Of a DNA stretch of 64,000 nt, positions 43,238 to 52,827 are shown piece after piece. How positions within the stretch are numbered: the first letter of the stretch is position 1; every line of letters starts with the position of its first letter. A program made the position numbers and the translations under genes. The stretch lies in contig JABZFM010000006.1 of NCBI GenBank assembly GCA_014237465.1, positions 186,001-250,000 of the forward strand. The letters are read 5' to 3'. The DNA is from Desulfobacteraceae bacterium. Lineage in GTDB: Bacteria > Desulfobacterota > Desulfobacteria > Desulfobacterales > Desulfosalsimonadaceae. The notes beneath the pieces were generated by a model. It was not told the origin of the DNA. It ran no database searches and saw nothing but the letters and a program-made list of their open reading frames with translations.

Positions 43238-45089
43238 CCGCATTTGGAATATTACCCGTGTAAGACGGGGACCCCCTGCGTACTTTCAAATACAGTGAAG
43301 AATCTTTGCTCAATTCGATTGGTAATCCTGCCGCAAGTGCCTGCACGGAATAATGCAATTGCTCACCGGTATTACTATTAACCACCGTATACGATTTCCG
43401 AGGTTCAACAACAAACCATTCTGGTGTTGCATTGAGACGCGGATAGTTAACGGGAAGTCTCCATATCGTACGATGGCGGGGTACATCGAACTTTAAAATA
43501 CCTTTCCATTTATTATCAGTGCTAACGTGGATATATAATTCTTCGTTATTTTTATCGTAAATAGCACCAACACATACATCTTCACGCCATGGCGCGGCAA
43601 CAATACCTTGTGTTTTGTACGTGGCGTATAAGAGCGCGGTCCGAATGAAGTTTCCATCCAGATACATTTCTTCAACAAAACCGGAAGGGTGCTGTTTGTT
43701 AAACATAATTTCAATCTCATCATCCACCCAACGATGGCATTCCGGCATATCAAACCAAGCCAATAAATATAACATCGATTCAATCGTATCAGCATAGCCG
43801 TCTTGAAAATACCCTTCCCACAGGAATGACTTACGGGATGCCACGGCTTTCATTGTCCGTCTAATTTCTGCTTCGTACCTATGGGTACCTTCCGCGATAT
43901 CAAAAATTTGGTACGCATTCAGTATATACCCCCAAGTATCTATTATTACCTTATCAATTGGTTTACCGGTGTTGGTATTGATTTTGCTATACCACAGTCC
44001 GTCTTCAGTCCGCCCTATCGTAAGAATATGATCGAGAAATTTTTTAAGTGGTTTACGATAACGGACGGCTTGAGGCCGCTTCTGTATTTTTTCTAAAAAA
44101 TACAATTCTGACAAACCCGCAATTATCTCACTTCCGTGATCTCGCAGCGTACAAAGGGGAACAACCGGCTGTTTTCTTGAAAATTCCCAATCTTCAGGCG
44201 GTAAATAGTTATTATGAGGCAATATTTCAAAGAGATATGCCTGCGCAATACGCTCAGCCATTTCCAGATACTTGTCTTTTTGTGTTACCCAATAAAGCCG
44301 CGAGAGGACTTGAAGCATCTCCCCATTGACTTCACAATTTGACGAGCACAGTGCGCCTTCAGGAGTCTGCACTGAGGCACCATCTATAAGAGCTCCTATA
44401 ATTTCTTCTAACCGGGTAAACCACGGCCCAGATCCGATACATTCACTTATCGCCAATAAACCATCCTTAGCATATTCAGAGGCACCGAAGATAACTATTG
44501 GTAAATCTTCTTTCACCACCCTCGTTGGTTTAAAGTGTATCGTATACGGCATTACCCCACACAGTTCTCTTTCTTTAGCCAACGCATCGAGCCACTCTTC
44601 TGTATTATCCGTATCAAGACGCAAACTTGCCAACAATAAAAAAGAAAACAAATCAGCGGCAGTATCTTTTGTATTCCAATAACGTTTCTTGGCATTACTA
44701 TATTTCGGGACAAGCCCTGTCTCCGCGTCCCGCACTTTTTCCCACGCTTTCAACGTACGATACGCACGTTGAAACGCCTCCTGCGCCAGAATAGAATTGA
44801 GAAAAGCGGCGTGCTCCAGCTCATCCCGCTTGATACTCCTATATAATGAGGCTACTATATGCCGACGAGCGCTCACACGATCTTCCGGAAGAATTAATTC
44901 ATAGTTCCTTATAAACTGATCCCCTACAATTTCCCGCATAATTTTCTGACCAAGTGGTGTAGCTCCCGCTTTTCGTAAAATTGTTTTTGTTACCATTTTA
45001 AACGTAACCGTATGCATTGTGAATAACCCTACACAGAAAATCACGAAACACATAATCGTTGTAACTAAAATTTTCTTTTTAAATTTCAC
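43215..45089 (-). CDS. Unknown membrane-anchored protein, alpha/alpha-toroid-like
   Basis: The 624-residue protein has an N-terminal membrane anchor (ILVTTIMCFVIFCVGLFTM) and a long extracytoplasmic region. Repeated helical segments rich in Trp, Tyr and Leu (RAYRTLKAWEKVRDAETGLV, DLFSFLLLASLRLD, DTWGYILNAYQIFDIAEGTH) suggest an alpha/alpha toroid as in glycoside hydrolases or polysaccharide lyases. A beta-rich C-terminal part follows. The family was not recognised. It pairs with the glycosyltransferase gene 44 bp upstream, pointing to glycan processing at the envelope. Confidence 0.6.
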   Translation of the reverse strand: MKFKKKILVTTIMCFVIFCVGLFTMHTVTFKMVTKTILRKAGATPLGQKIMREIVGDQFIRNYELILPEDRVSARRHIVASLYRSIKRDELEHAAFLNSILAQEAFQRAYRTLKAWEKVRDAETGLVPKYSNAKKRYWNTKDTAADLFSFLLLASLRLDTDNTEEWLDALAKERELCGVMPYTIHFKPTRVVKEDLPIVIFGASEYAKDGLLAISECIGSGPWFTRLEEIIGALIDGASVQTPEGALCSSNCEVNGEMLQVLSRLYWVTQKDKYLEMAERIAQAYLFEILPHNNYLPPEDWEFSRKQPVVPLCTLRDHGSEIIAGLSELYFLEKIQKRPQAVRYRKPLKKFLDHILTIGRTEDGLWYSKINTNTGKPIDKVIIDTWGYILNAYQIFDIAEGTHRYEAEIRRTMKAVASRKSFLWEGYFQDGYADTIESMLYLLAWFDMPECHRWVDDEIEIMFNKQHPSGFVEEMYLDGNFIRTALLYATYKTQGIVAAPWREDVCVGAIYDKNNEELYIHVSTDNKWKGILKFDVPRHRTIWRLPVNYPRLNATPEWFVVEPRKSYTVVNSNTGEQLHYSVQALAAGLPIELSKDSSLYLKVRRGSPSYTGNIPNAVTRTQTH

Positions 45090-45133
45090 AACTTATTTCC
45101 CATCAATCTTCTTGATCAGCGAGGTATGCGATT

Positions 45134-46222
45134 TTACTTTTCCAGTAATGCATTATACGTAGCGATATGAGCCGCTATCGTGTTCTCTAATTCATAATGT
45201 TCCTTTACATACTGATATCCCTCTTCTCCCTTCACGCGCCATTGGCCGTTCTGAAGTAGAAGAGAAAGTCCCCGGTCGAAATTACCGTCATGCACATGAT
45301 AGCCATACCGTTCGCTTAAGCGCTCAGGATTGACCGCGCTTAAGAGCGCGCATTTATGTGCTAAGGCCTCAAGGAATGATGTCGGCAACCCCTCACGCGT
45401 TGAGGTATTCACCACAATCCAACTTTTTTCTAATATTTCGAATAACGTTGTGGTCGTAAATTGGTCAATGAATCCGGGCATTTCGACATTGGGAAGTGAG
45501 CCATACGTTTCCCGCAAAAACCGGTCCCATGTCTGGTCCTGACTTTTACCCGGCGCAATAAATCGAACCGACGGGTGTCTTCTGGCGAGTTCGAAAAAAA
45601 GTTGCGGCCGTTTGCGCCGATCCCACCGCCCCACAAAAGCAACGGTTGGTGTTTGCCTCTTTTTCGGTACCACATCCGGCACATAAATCGGATTGGGAAG
45701 AAAAGAAACTTTTTTATTGATGGAATACACACGCGGCACAATAGCGCCAAGATACCGGGAACAATAACATAATGCATCTGCCCGTTGTAATGCTTTTGTA
45801 ACGAAATAATTATGTTCATACAGCAACGCTAAGAGGGCCCGTATTCTATTGACCGATGGCGCTTTTATCTCCTCCAGCCAATCATGCCACCCTTTTGGAT
45901 CTCGAAAAGTAATAAGGTGCTTTTTCGATGGCATTGCCTTCATTGCATTATAGGTCGTAAGGCTTGGTTGTTCAGAATGATACACGTCGGCATCACATGT
46001 TTTGAATAATTCGCCACATGACATAATCGTGCGAAAGGGATAACTATACACCGTTATACCATCGAGGATTTCAACCGGTTGCTGCGCGCGCCGTCTCGGT
46101 ACAACAGCGCATACGTCAACATCACGCTTGACGAGCTCACGACTCAGCATGCGAGTTGCACGCCCAAAGCCGCCGTATTTTCCCCACGCAAAGAATTCAC
46201 TGCAAATAAAACAAATTTTCAT
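45134..46222 (-). CDS. GT4-family glycosyltransferase
   Basis: The 362-residue protein has a GT-B fold with the N-terminal glycine-rich FAWGKYGGFGRATRMLSREL and C-terminal VAFVGRWDRRKRPQLFFELA. The donor-site motif is STREGLPTSFLEALAHKCAL. It likely transfers a sugar from a nucleotide donor to a lipid or glycan acceptor at the inner membrane. It forms a two-gene module with the membrane protein downstream, and REP hairpins border the module on both sides. Confidence 0.88.
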   Translation of the reverse strand: MKICFICSEFFAWGKYGGFGRATRMLSRELVKRDVDVCAVVPRRRAQQPVEILDGITVYSYPFRTIMSCGELFKTCDADVYHSEQPSLTTYNAMKAMPSKKHLITFRDPKGWHDWLEEIKAPSVNRIRALLALLYEHNYFVTKALQRADALCYCSRYLGAIVPRVYSINKKVSFLPNPIYVPDVVPKKRQTPTVAFVGRWDRRKRPQLFFELARRHPSVRFIAPGKSQDQTWDRFLRETYGSLPNVEMPGFIDQFTTTTLFEILEKSWIVVNTSTREGLPTSFLEALAHKCALLSAVNPERLSERYGYHVHDGNFDRGLSLLLQNGQWRVKGEEGYQYVKEHYELENTIAAHIATYNALLEK

Positions 46223-46336
46223 ACTACCCGTTTTATTTATTTGAGGGGTCGGGGTGTTTTCCCGATCCCTTATTTATTTTCCAATTTAAACTTCACTAAT
46301 ATGAAGTACTTTCATTACCGACTCCAATCCCGACAA

Positions 46337-46479
46337 GGGGATCTGCCCTTGACTCTTGTAAAAAATAACAATGGGTCAAGAGCACGTCTTTTAAATGGGT
46401 GACCCCATATGCCGGGGGTCAACTGCCCTTGACTCTTGTAAATAAATGGCAATGGGTCAAGAGCAGATTTGATAACCCC
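46337..46479. repeat. Two adjacent REP hairpins, CTTGACTCTT family
   Basis: Copy 1 (46337-46406) and copy 2 (46414-46479) each have CCCTTGACTCTTGTAAA on the left, a short AT-rich loop and AATGGGTCAAGAGCA on the right, with outer GGGG.../...CCCC ends. They match the RAYT element ends and the copy at 43000-43065. The intergenic region 46223-46563 holds nothing else recognised. Confidence 0.8.
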
Positions 46480-46563
46480 AAACCCAAACCTTTTTTGACC
46501 CCAAACCTTTTTATCTTTATTTTTTAAAATGAGTCCCGTTTTTTTATGGATTTGCCGTGCAGC

Positions 46564-48537
46564 CTAAAATCGGAAAGAGGCTGTAAGATATACGATATGC
46601 GCCTCATAATCCTCACCAGCATAAGCACCGGTTAGTGTGGCGCCTGAGGAGAGATAGGTATAACCTTCCCACTGGTCATCTTTGAATTCATATTTTTCAA
46701 ACAGATATCCTGTTGTCAGAAAAATATTATCGGCAAGCGTGTAAAAACATTTGGCCTCAAACTCCTGCCTGGAAAAGTCTTCAACATTATAAAGATTTTC
46801 ATAATCACCGGAATCGGGTGAAAATTCCGCTTTCCCGTCAACGAAAATATGATTCCATGAGATTTCGAATCCAAGCTCGTCTGTTACTTGCGGAATATCA
46901 AATAAAATTCCGTACGCCCAGGTATCAAAGGATGTTGTTTCGTCCCACTCATACATGGATTCAAGGTCAGTCTCATCATATTCATAACCGAAATATATGG
47001 TTGAATAAAGGAACGTATTATACCCATAATAAGATGAAAGGTAGACTTCATGGTGGGTTACACCTGTCAGGCCGTAGACTGTATTCTCATAATCAGTATC
47101 CAACCACGCATATTCCAACCCGCATCCCAACTGGTCCATTAAATAGAATTCTGTTTCCAATTCAATGCTGTTTTTCTGCTGTGGGGCCACATCATACATA
47201 ATGGCGCCAGTGCTACTATAAGGGTCAAGCAGGCTCCCATCGAGTTCAAAATATTCTTCCAGATCTTCCTCATTCATCGTCGTGTTATCGTTTCCTTCTG
47301 GAACAGTATAACTGCCGTCACGGTTTAAAAATTCATACCGGGCGCGAAACTGCACACGGTCCCAGTACCTGTTACGGAACTGCAGAAAGGCCAGGTGATC
47401 TTTGGTTTTATCATTATCGCTTCTTCCTTCGCGTTCTGTGTCCGTGTAGCTGTAGCCGGCGTCCATACTGGTCCGGGCCGGAAGGGCAAGGATGGTATCA
47501 AAACCGGTGGCGCATTTGGTGTAGCTATATGGGGTTGAGTCGACAGAATCAAAAGTCACTTCTTGGCTTTTATTGTCACGGTCATGGTATTTTGTATAAA
47601 TCTTAATGTCTAAAGGGTTTGCAGGGGTAAAATTCCAGGCCGCGTTGATATGGGTGTTTAAAACTTCACCTTCAAAATTTTCCGTTTCAAGGGAAGGATC
47701 GAATTCAAGAAGGTTTAAATCGTTTTCCATGCGGGAATTACTGGCACGTAAAGATAGAACGGATGATAAAAAATCCGGCTTCCAGGTCAGTTTACCGGAC
47801 ATTTTCCAGTAGTCATTATCCGGGGCAAGGGAAGTGATGGTGCCGTCTCTTGAGACGGTATCATTTTTATTCTCAAATTCACTGAAGTCTCCCCGGAGAC
47901 TTACCAGCAGAGACTGAGTCCTGTACCCACCACCGATAAACGCGCTCTCTTCTTGCCAGTCAATGGGTGCGGGAAACTCTTCTGTGGGCCGAAAACCGCT
48001 GTACGGATAGAGACCGTTTGATTTTTCATTTTTTCCACCAAACTCAATATAAAACGGAGTTTTAAAATACAATTCAGCATCAGCACCGGCTTTTTCACGC
48101 TTTTTGGTATAGTCAAATACAGTCCACAGCTTGGGGGCATCAGCAATCTCTGAATTCGCCTTCAGGTTTCCGGAACCGATACCGGTATAATATGACCTGG
48201 CATCATATGTGAGATTATGCGGAATTTCATCATAGAATACTGATATTTTATAATTACCGTAACGGCCGCCTCTAAATAGGTAGGACTGGTCATCCCGGGC
48301 GATATTTTCAGCGATTATATCTAAATAATTACTTTCTTTTGATACATTGATTTCAGCGTCGCCGGAAAGGCCGCCGCTCATGTCCCGGTATTCCTCAAAT
48401 TTTGCGCTGTCATTGTTTACATGTACCCCACGGACTTCAGAATCAATGCTTCCATGGATTTCGACTTCTTCGGCCCACAGAGTTAACGGGCAAAGAATGA
48501 AAGTCGCAGCGAGCATCATCAAAGCAATTTTCTTCAT
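46564..48537 (-). CDS. MtrB/PioB-family outer-membrane beta-barrel protein
   Basis: The 657-residue protein has a signal peptide (ALMMLAATFILCPLTLWA). Amphipathic beta strands follow throughout, many with aromatic residues at the ends, finishing in YLTASFRF with terminal Phe as in outer-membrane barrels. Length and pattern (GNYKISVFYDEIPHNLTYDA near residue 90) fit MtrB/PioB porins that hold a multihaem cytochrome inside the barrel. The N-terminal CxxC of Shewanella MtrB is absent. The DmsE-type cytochrome gene is 14 bp upstream on the same strand, so the two likely form a trans-outer-membrane electron conduit. Confidence 0.85.
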   Translation of the reverse strand: MKKIALMMLAATFILCPLTLWAEEVEIHGSIDSEVRGVHVNNDSAKFEEYRDMSGGLSGDAEINVSKESNYLDIIAENIARDDQSYLFRGGRYGNYKISVFYDEIPHNLTYDARSYYTGIGSGNLKANSEIADAPKLWTVFDYTKKREKAGADAELYFKTPFYIEFGGKNEKSNGLYPYSGFRPTEEFPAPIDWQEESAFIGGGYRTQSLLVSLRGDFSEFENKNDTVSRDGTITSLAPDNDYWKMSGKLTWKPDFLSSVLSLRASNSRMENDLNLLEFDPSLETENFEGEVLNTHINAAWNFTPANPLDIKIYTKYHDRDNKSQEVTFDSVDSTPYSYTKCATGFDTILALPARTSMDAGYSYTDTEREGRSDNDKTKDHLAFLQFRNRYWDRVQFRARYEFLNRDGSYTVPEGNDNTTMNEEDLEEYFELDGSLLDPYSSTGAIMYDVAPQQKNSIELETEFYLMDQLGCGLEYAWLDTDYENTVYGLTGVTHHEVYLSSYYGYNTFLYSTIYFGYEYDETDLESMYEWDETTSFDTWAYGILFDIPQVTDELGFEISWNHIFVDGKAEFSPDSGDYENLYNVEDFSRQEFEAKCFYTLADNIFLTTGYLFEKYEFKDDQWEGYTYLSSGATLTGAYAGEDYEAHIVYLTASFRF

Positions 48538-48551
48538 GCCTTCCTCCTTAC

Positions 48552-49457
48552 CTAGTAAATGAGCCGTTTACCGCGTCGGGTGGGTGACCAGCTTCCATGA
48601 ACATTCGGGTGGCAGTTCAGACAGGACCGGCCGTAAAATTTGTTGCTCGGTTTGGATCCGTTAAAACTGCTATTCCGGTCTAATGCGGTTGAATTGATAT
48701 GGCTGCTGAAGTGGCAGCCCTGGCAGAGATTCGGGACCTTCTGGTTCAAAAGCTTTTTGTGGTTGCTGCCGTGGGATTTGTGACAGGTACCGCAGTTTTC
48801 TTCCACCGGCGGATGCTCCCACATAAACGGCCCCCTTTTCTCAGCATGGCACCGGTAGCACAATTCGTTTAGAAAGTCGGCTCTCAGCATATCATCTGTC
48901 AGAGTGCCGTGGGGGTTATGGCAGTCCTGGCATTCTACTTTTCCTTCCCTGATGGGGTGCCGGGACTGTTTGTTTGCGTCAATTTTGATGTCCAGATGAC
49001 AACTATAGCAGGTCTCCGGCATGGGGGCAATGGGGCGGGCGTCCTTGTGTACGGGATGGCACGCGATACAGGAAACATCTTGTTTGGCATGCAGGTCTGT
49101 TTCCCACATAGCGACATGCTGGCTGGAAGCGTGGCAGGATAAACACCGGTTGTTTTGTGCTTTCTGGCTGGGGGACTGGCTGCCGAAAGTAATGATCGTA
49201 GAGGCTTCCGGTGTGACCATGTGTTCGCTTCCGGGGCCGTGACACGCTTCACACTGTTTTTCTGAATATTTGTCATTACTTAATAAAGCTTTACTGTGAA
49301 CAGACCGGTCAAATGCCTTTATCATATCGTCATGGCAGGACAGGCAGGTTTCGGTCCCGATATAGTCGGGCTGTTCATCAGACCGCCCGTCATCAGGCAT
49401 GATGCCGATTAGAATGATGATCATCACAAGTCGGCAGAATAGAACGGATTTCTTCAT
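48552..49457 (-). CDS. DmsE/MtrA-type decaheme c-type cytochrome
   Basis: The 301-residue protein has an N-terminal signal and exactly ten CXXCH haem sites: CLSCH, CEACH, CLSCH, CIACH, CYSCH, CQDCH, CYRCH, CGTCH, CQGCH and CLNCH. Spacing matches DmsE/MtrA, the periplasmic decahaem partner of MtrB. It would carry electrons across the periplasm into the barrel encoded 14 bp downstream. No outer-surface MtrC/OmcA-like cytochrome is in the window. Confidence 0.93.
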   Translation of the reverse strand: MKKSVLFCRLVMIIILIGIMPDDGRSDEQPDYIGTETCLSCHDDMIKAFDRSVHSKALLSNDKYSEKQCEACHGPGSEHMVTPEASTIITFGSQSPSQKAQNNRCLSCHASSQHVAMWETDLHAKQDVSCIACHPVHKDARPIAPMPETCYSCHLDIKIDANKQSRHPIREGKVECQDCHNPHGTLTDDMLRADFLNELCYRCHAEKRGPFMWEHPPVEENCGTCHKSHGSNHKKLLNQKVPNLCQGCHFSSHINSTALDRNSSFNGSKPSNKFYGRSCLNCHPNVHGSWSPTRRGKRLIY

Positions 49458-49901
49458 CTTTCTCCCTCATAATAAATAATTGATAAGGTATAAATAAATA
49501 TTGATAGCTATCGGTTTACTTTTTACACACACATGTGCATAAAAGTACACATTTAAAAGCGGCGAAAATTCATTATTTCCATCCCCTCATGCGTGGTATG
49601 CTTGTTTGGCAGGCCGTTTCACACCTGCTTCAAACACATTTTATTTTTTCCGGATCTATATTTTATAAAATATACAGTCAGTTTTGAGCCGTTAAGATTT
49701 ATCACAAGGTTATGTCTCTAATTTCATATAAATCCGGCAGAATGATGGAATAATTTGCACCGTCAATTCGACCGGGGCTGGCATATGTTTTGCTTAATAT
49801 TCATGTGACAAAACAGTGTTTACCGTTATGTTTATTATCACTATTTTGCATGATTCTGAAAGGCAACACATAAAATTAAACTTTAATTTAAGGAGGATTG
49901 C
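49458..49901. other. Divergent intergenic region
   Basis: This 444-bp gap separates the divergent cytochrome gene and the acidic secreted protein gene, so it should contain promoters both ways. ACACACATGTGCATAAAAGT near 49527 includes a short palindrome (CACATGTG). AAGGAGG lies at the right end for the plus-strand gene. No RNA gene or ORF was recognised. Confidence 0.45.
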
Positions 49902-50444
49902 ATGAAAGCAAAGATTCTTATTATCGCATTGGCATTGGTATTTGTTATCACAGTAGTTCCGTCTATGGCAAAACCCAAAATCTATGGCGATGTGGATGTA
50001 CCGATTAATGTTACTGTTGATGCTGGAGAAGTGGAGACAGTTATTTGCTGGGACGTTCCCACAGGAGAAGAAGAAGTAGTCAATCCTGCAACCAAATGGT
50101 CCGTGGTATTTTTTCAATCCGTTACCTATACTTATGATGAGTCATGTGAAGATACTTATTGCGTTGATGGCGAAATGGTCGTTGAGGTTGATTACGGGAC
50201 TATGGATGAAGATGTTGAGTTTGATGATGTGGCGCTTTGCCTGACAGTTGATCAGGGCATGGTTGAAGGCGAACTTGAAAACTTTGCTATTTCTGCAACC
50301 CCTATCTGTGAATGTGAGGCAACATATGAATTGGGAACCGTCTGGGCAAAGGTTAAAGGCCTGGCGCCTGCCAAAGGAAAGCGTCAGAATAATGTATTTT
50401 CTGAAATTGTAGAAGTCTGGGCCGTAGAAATATTGCCGGAATAA
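49902..50444 (+). CDS. Small acidic secreted protein of unknown family
   Basis: The 180-residue protein has a signal peptide (ILIIALALVFVITVVPSMA). The mature part is very acidic, beta-rich and contains several Cys (SCEDTYCVD, LCLT, ICECEATYE). The spacing suggests disulfides or metal binding; no CxxCH is present. A perfect AAGGAGG precedes the ATG and a strong terminator follows, so it is a single well-expressed gene. It is divergent from the DmsE/MtrB pair. No known domain was recognised. Confidence 0.75.
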   Translation: MKAKILIIALALVFVITVVPSMAKPKIYGDVDVPINVTVDAGEVETVICWDVPTGEEEVVNPATKWSVVFFQSVTYTYDESCEDTYCVDGEMVVEVDYGTMDEDVEFDDVALCLTVDQGMVEGELENFAISATPICECEATYELGTVWAKVKGLAPAKGKRQNNVFSEIVEVWAVEILPE

Positions 50445-50497
50445 AAAGTGATACGTTTTTCTACTTAAAAGAGAACTTGGTTCTGGGTTAATGCAAA

Positions 50498-50528
50498 GGG
50501 GCTGTCCTCGTGACAGCCCCTTTTTTTT
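50498..50528 (+). terminator. Rho-independent terminator
   Basis: GGGGCTGTC (50498-50506) and GACAGCCCC (50512-50520) form a perfect 9-bp stem with loop CTCGT and a run of eight T. It ends the acidic secreted protein gene. Confidence 0.95.
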
Positions 50529-50546
50529 ATGACAGATCAAAAGAAA

Positions 50547-50603
50547 GGGTCAGATCTGCTCTTGACTCATTGCAAATTTTTACAAAAGTCAAGAGCAGAC
50601 CCC
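50547..50603. repeat. REP hairpin, CTTGACTCTT family
   Basis: GGGTCAGATCTGCTCTTGAC on the left pairs with GTCAAGAGCAGACCC on the right around an AT-rich loop. It is the closest in sequence to the left end of the RAYT element. Confidence 0.85.
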
Positions 50604-50663
50604 ACTATTTTATAGCTATTTCCAAAGACTCTCGTTCACCCTGCCCACTGGTGATGGCGGGCG

Positions 50664-51449
50664 CTAACCCAAAACTTTAAATTTATGATTAAAGGCATCA
50701 ATCACCGCAACAAACTCCTCCGGCAGCCGTTCAACCACATTTGAAACAATATCTTCCGGGATCTTTTGATAATACGCCTGGGCAACAGCCCCGGCCATAC
50801 ACGCCAGCGTATCACTGTCTCCGCCCAGGGAAACCGCCAGTCGGACGGCATCTTCAAAATCTGCAGATTCGAGAAACGCGATGATCGCCTCCGGCACCGA
50901 TCCCTGGCACGTCACGTCAAACTGGTAAGCGGGACGGATTTCGGCAATTGTCCGGTCCAGATCATACCCGAACCGGTGCGAAACTTCGTTTCGAATCACA
51001 TCTTTTGAAGCCCCTTTTCGCGCCAGAAAAACTGAAAGCGCAATGGTCTGGGCGCCGGCAATCCCGTGGGGATGATTGTGGGTGACCGCCGCGGTTCTTT
51101 CCGCTTCTGCCAGAACTTTATCAATAGTATCAAAGGCAAACCCCACTGGCGACACGCGCATGGCGGACCCGTTTCCCCAGCTTTTATACGGTGCACGGTT
51201 TTCAGAAAACAGCCAGTTGTAAAATAAAAACCCGTATCCGGCATTTGGGTATTTTCGGCCGTATGTTTGAAGGGTTTTCCCGTAATCTTCTTGATTTAGA
51301 ATGGCATCCGCAATCGCCACCGTTAACACCGTGTCATCCGTAAAACGTGATGCATCTGAAAATAAATCAAACGCCATGGTTTTAATCGGATGCGCCTCAT
51401 ATACTGATCCGATGATGTCTCCGGCAATAGCACCAAGCATTTTTTCCAC
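50664..51449 (-). CDS. ADP-ribosylglycohydrolase-family protein
   Basis: The 261-residue protein has the family motifs AIAGDIIGSVYE, FTDDTVLTVAIADA, NGSAMRVSPVGFAF and SLGGDSDTLACMAGAVAQAY, which supply the Mg ions. Relatives remove ADP-ribose from proteins such as dinitrogenase reductase (DraG) or from other acceptors. No DraT partner is nearby, so the target is unknown. It lies downstream of the qmo terminator on the same strand and is probably a separate unit. Confidence 0.92.
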   Translation of the reverse strand: MEKMLGAIAGDIIGSVYEAHPIKTMAFDLFSDASRFTDDTVLTVAIADAILNQEDYGKTLQTYGRKYPNAGYGFLFYNWLFSENRAPYKSWGNGSAMRVSPVGFAFDTIDKVLAEAERTAAVTHNHPHGIAGAQTIALSVFLARKGASKDVIRNEVSHRFGYDLDRTIAEIRPAYQFDVTCQGSVPEAIIAFLESADFEDAVRLAVSLGGDSDTLACMAGAVAQAYYQKIPEDIVSNVVERLPEEFVAVIDAFNHKFKVLG

Positions 51450-51471
51450 CGTTGGTTTTACGGATTAAATT

Positions 51472-51507
51472 AAAAAAGGGAGATCCGGTAAACCGGAGCT
51501 CCCTTTT
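51472..51507 (-). terminator. Terminator after qmoC
   Basis: AAAAAAGGGAG plus TCCGG pairs with CCGGA plus CTCCCTTTTTT around TAAA, with one unpaired base on each side. A/T runs flank both sides, so it can work in either direction. It ends the qmoABC transcript on the minus strand. Confidence 0.9.
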
Positions 51508-51540
51508 TTAATTAATCTATTTTTTTATAATAAAAAAATA

Positions 51541-52722
51541 TTATTTTCTTCCGGCATATTCATTATATGCCATGGCAGTGGTTCTGTAGACCAGATGGGC
51601 CAGCTTGGAAAACGGCAACGAAATAAACAGGATAAAGACACACATCAAATGGATATAATAAATCAGATAGGTTAGAAACGCCGCATCTGCCAGGCGGGTT
51701 AATTCGGTGAGCATACCGGTGATACCCAGGGCACATACCAGACCAATTAAAAACCAGTCTCTATAGGTACTCACCTGATCTTCCTGTTTTGCCTTTCGGT
51801 TTTTGAACATCAGCAAACTACCAATAATCAACGCAATACCGCTGACATTGGCGATTAATTTAATTGGCGACCATATCAATGCATCATAGGGGCCATGAAT
51901 ACCGATTCCATAAAGCACCAGAAAGAAAAATCCGGTAACAAACGCCAGGCCGATAAACCCGAAGAACACCATCATATGCGGGGTGGCCCGTTCCGTGTTT
52001 TCGCCGCATTCGGAAAATTTATTATGCTTTAAAACTGTCGGGACAATCTTGATTAATGCCATAATAAATCCCTTGGGATCGATTGTCTGCTTATCTGTTT
52101 TTCCTTCCAGCAATGCATTGGCATGCATATCCGCAAGCATCCGTTTTAATCCCAGCGCAAATATCGCAACAACGAAAATAGATGTGGGAATAAAAATCAG
52201 GTCTACGAGCCAGGTGTGAAAAAACATATGATGCGCGATATGCCCAACCGTATCTCCGTGCTCAACAACCCTTTGGGGACTAAAATTCAGCCAGTGGACA
52301 CCGAACAGTTTAAAGATCATCCCAATGACCAGGAATAAAACCGCTGGAATCGCCGCCAGAATGGGAAGTTTTTTCGGGTCATTGACAATTTTTCCCAATG
52401 CGGGAAAACCGGCATAATGAGAAATGGCATATGCCCGAATGGCTGCCAGCACATCTCCGGGTTTTGCGCCGCGCGGGCAAAGGGTTGAACAGTCACCGCA
52501 ATTATGACACAGCCAGATGTCACCATTGCCGATCAGTTTATCTTTTAATCCCCAGGATGCAGCAATCATTTCTTTTCTGGGAAATGGTTTGTTATCCGGC
52601 GAAATGGGACAGGCCACTGAACATGTTGCGCACTGGAAGCACTTTTTCAATGAATCTCCGCCATATTCGCCGATCTCTTTTATAAAACCGACATCTGGTT
52701 CGACCAGGTATTTATCTGCCAT
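51541..52722 (-). CDS. qmoC: QmoC, membrane subunit of the quinone-interacting oxidoreductase complex
   Basis: The 393-residue protein is a fusion of a HdrC-like part and a HdrE-like part. The first has two 4Fe-4S motifs, CFQCATCSVACP and CHNCGDCSTLCP. The second has about six transmembrane helices and binds haem b. QmoC takes electrons from menaquinol and passes them through QmoBA to AprAB. GGGAGG lies 7 bp before the ATG at 52722, so an ATG 15 bp upstream was rejected. It is last in qmoABC and ends 35 bp before the terminator. Confidence 0.96.
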   Translation of the reverse strand: MADKYLVEPDVGFIKEIGEYGGDSLKKCFQCATCSVACPISPDNKPFPRKEMIAASWGLKDKLIGNGDIWLCHNCGDCSTLCPRGAKPGDVLAAIRAYAISHYAGFPALGKIVNDPKKLPILAAIPAVLFLVIGMIFKLFGVHWLNFSPQRVVEHGDTVGHIAHHMFFHTWLVDLIFIPTSIFVVAIFALGLKRMLADMHANALLEGKTDKQTIDPKGFIMALIKIVPTVLKHNKFSECGENTERATPHMMVFFGFIGLAFVTGFFFLVLYGIGIHGPYDALIWSPIKLIANVSGIALIIGSLLMFKNRKAKQEDQVSTYRDWFLIGLVCALGITGMLTELTRLADAAFLTYLIYYIHLMCVFILFISLPFSKLAHLVYRTTAMAYNEYAGRK

Positions 52723-52827
52723 TTTGGTACCTCCCATATTGGCATTGGCATATTAACGCCATTTATAGAATATCATATTTTTAGCACAGCCGCTTTTCAC
52801 GAAAAAAAGCGGCCGTGCAAAATAACA

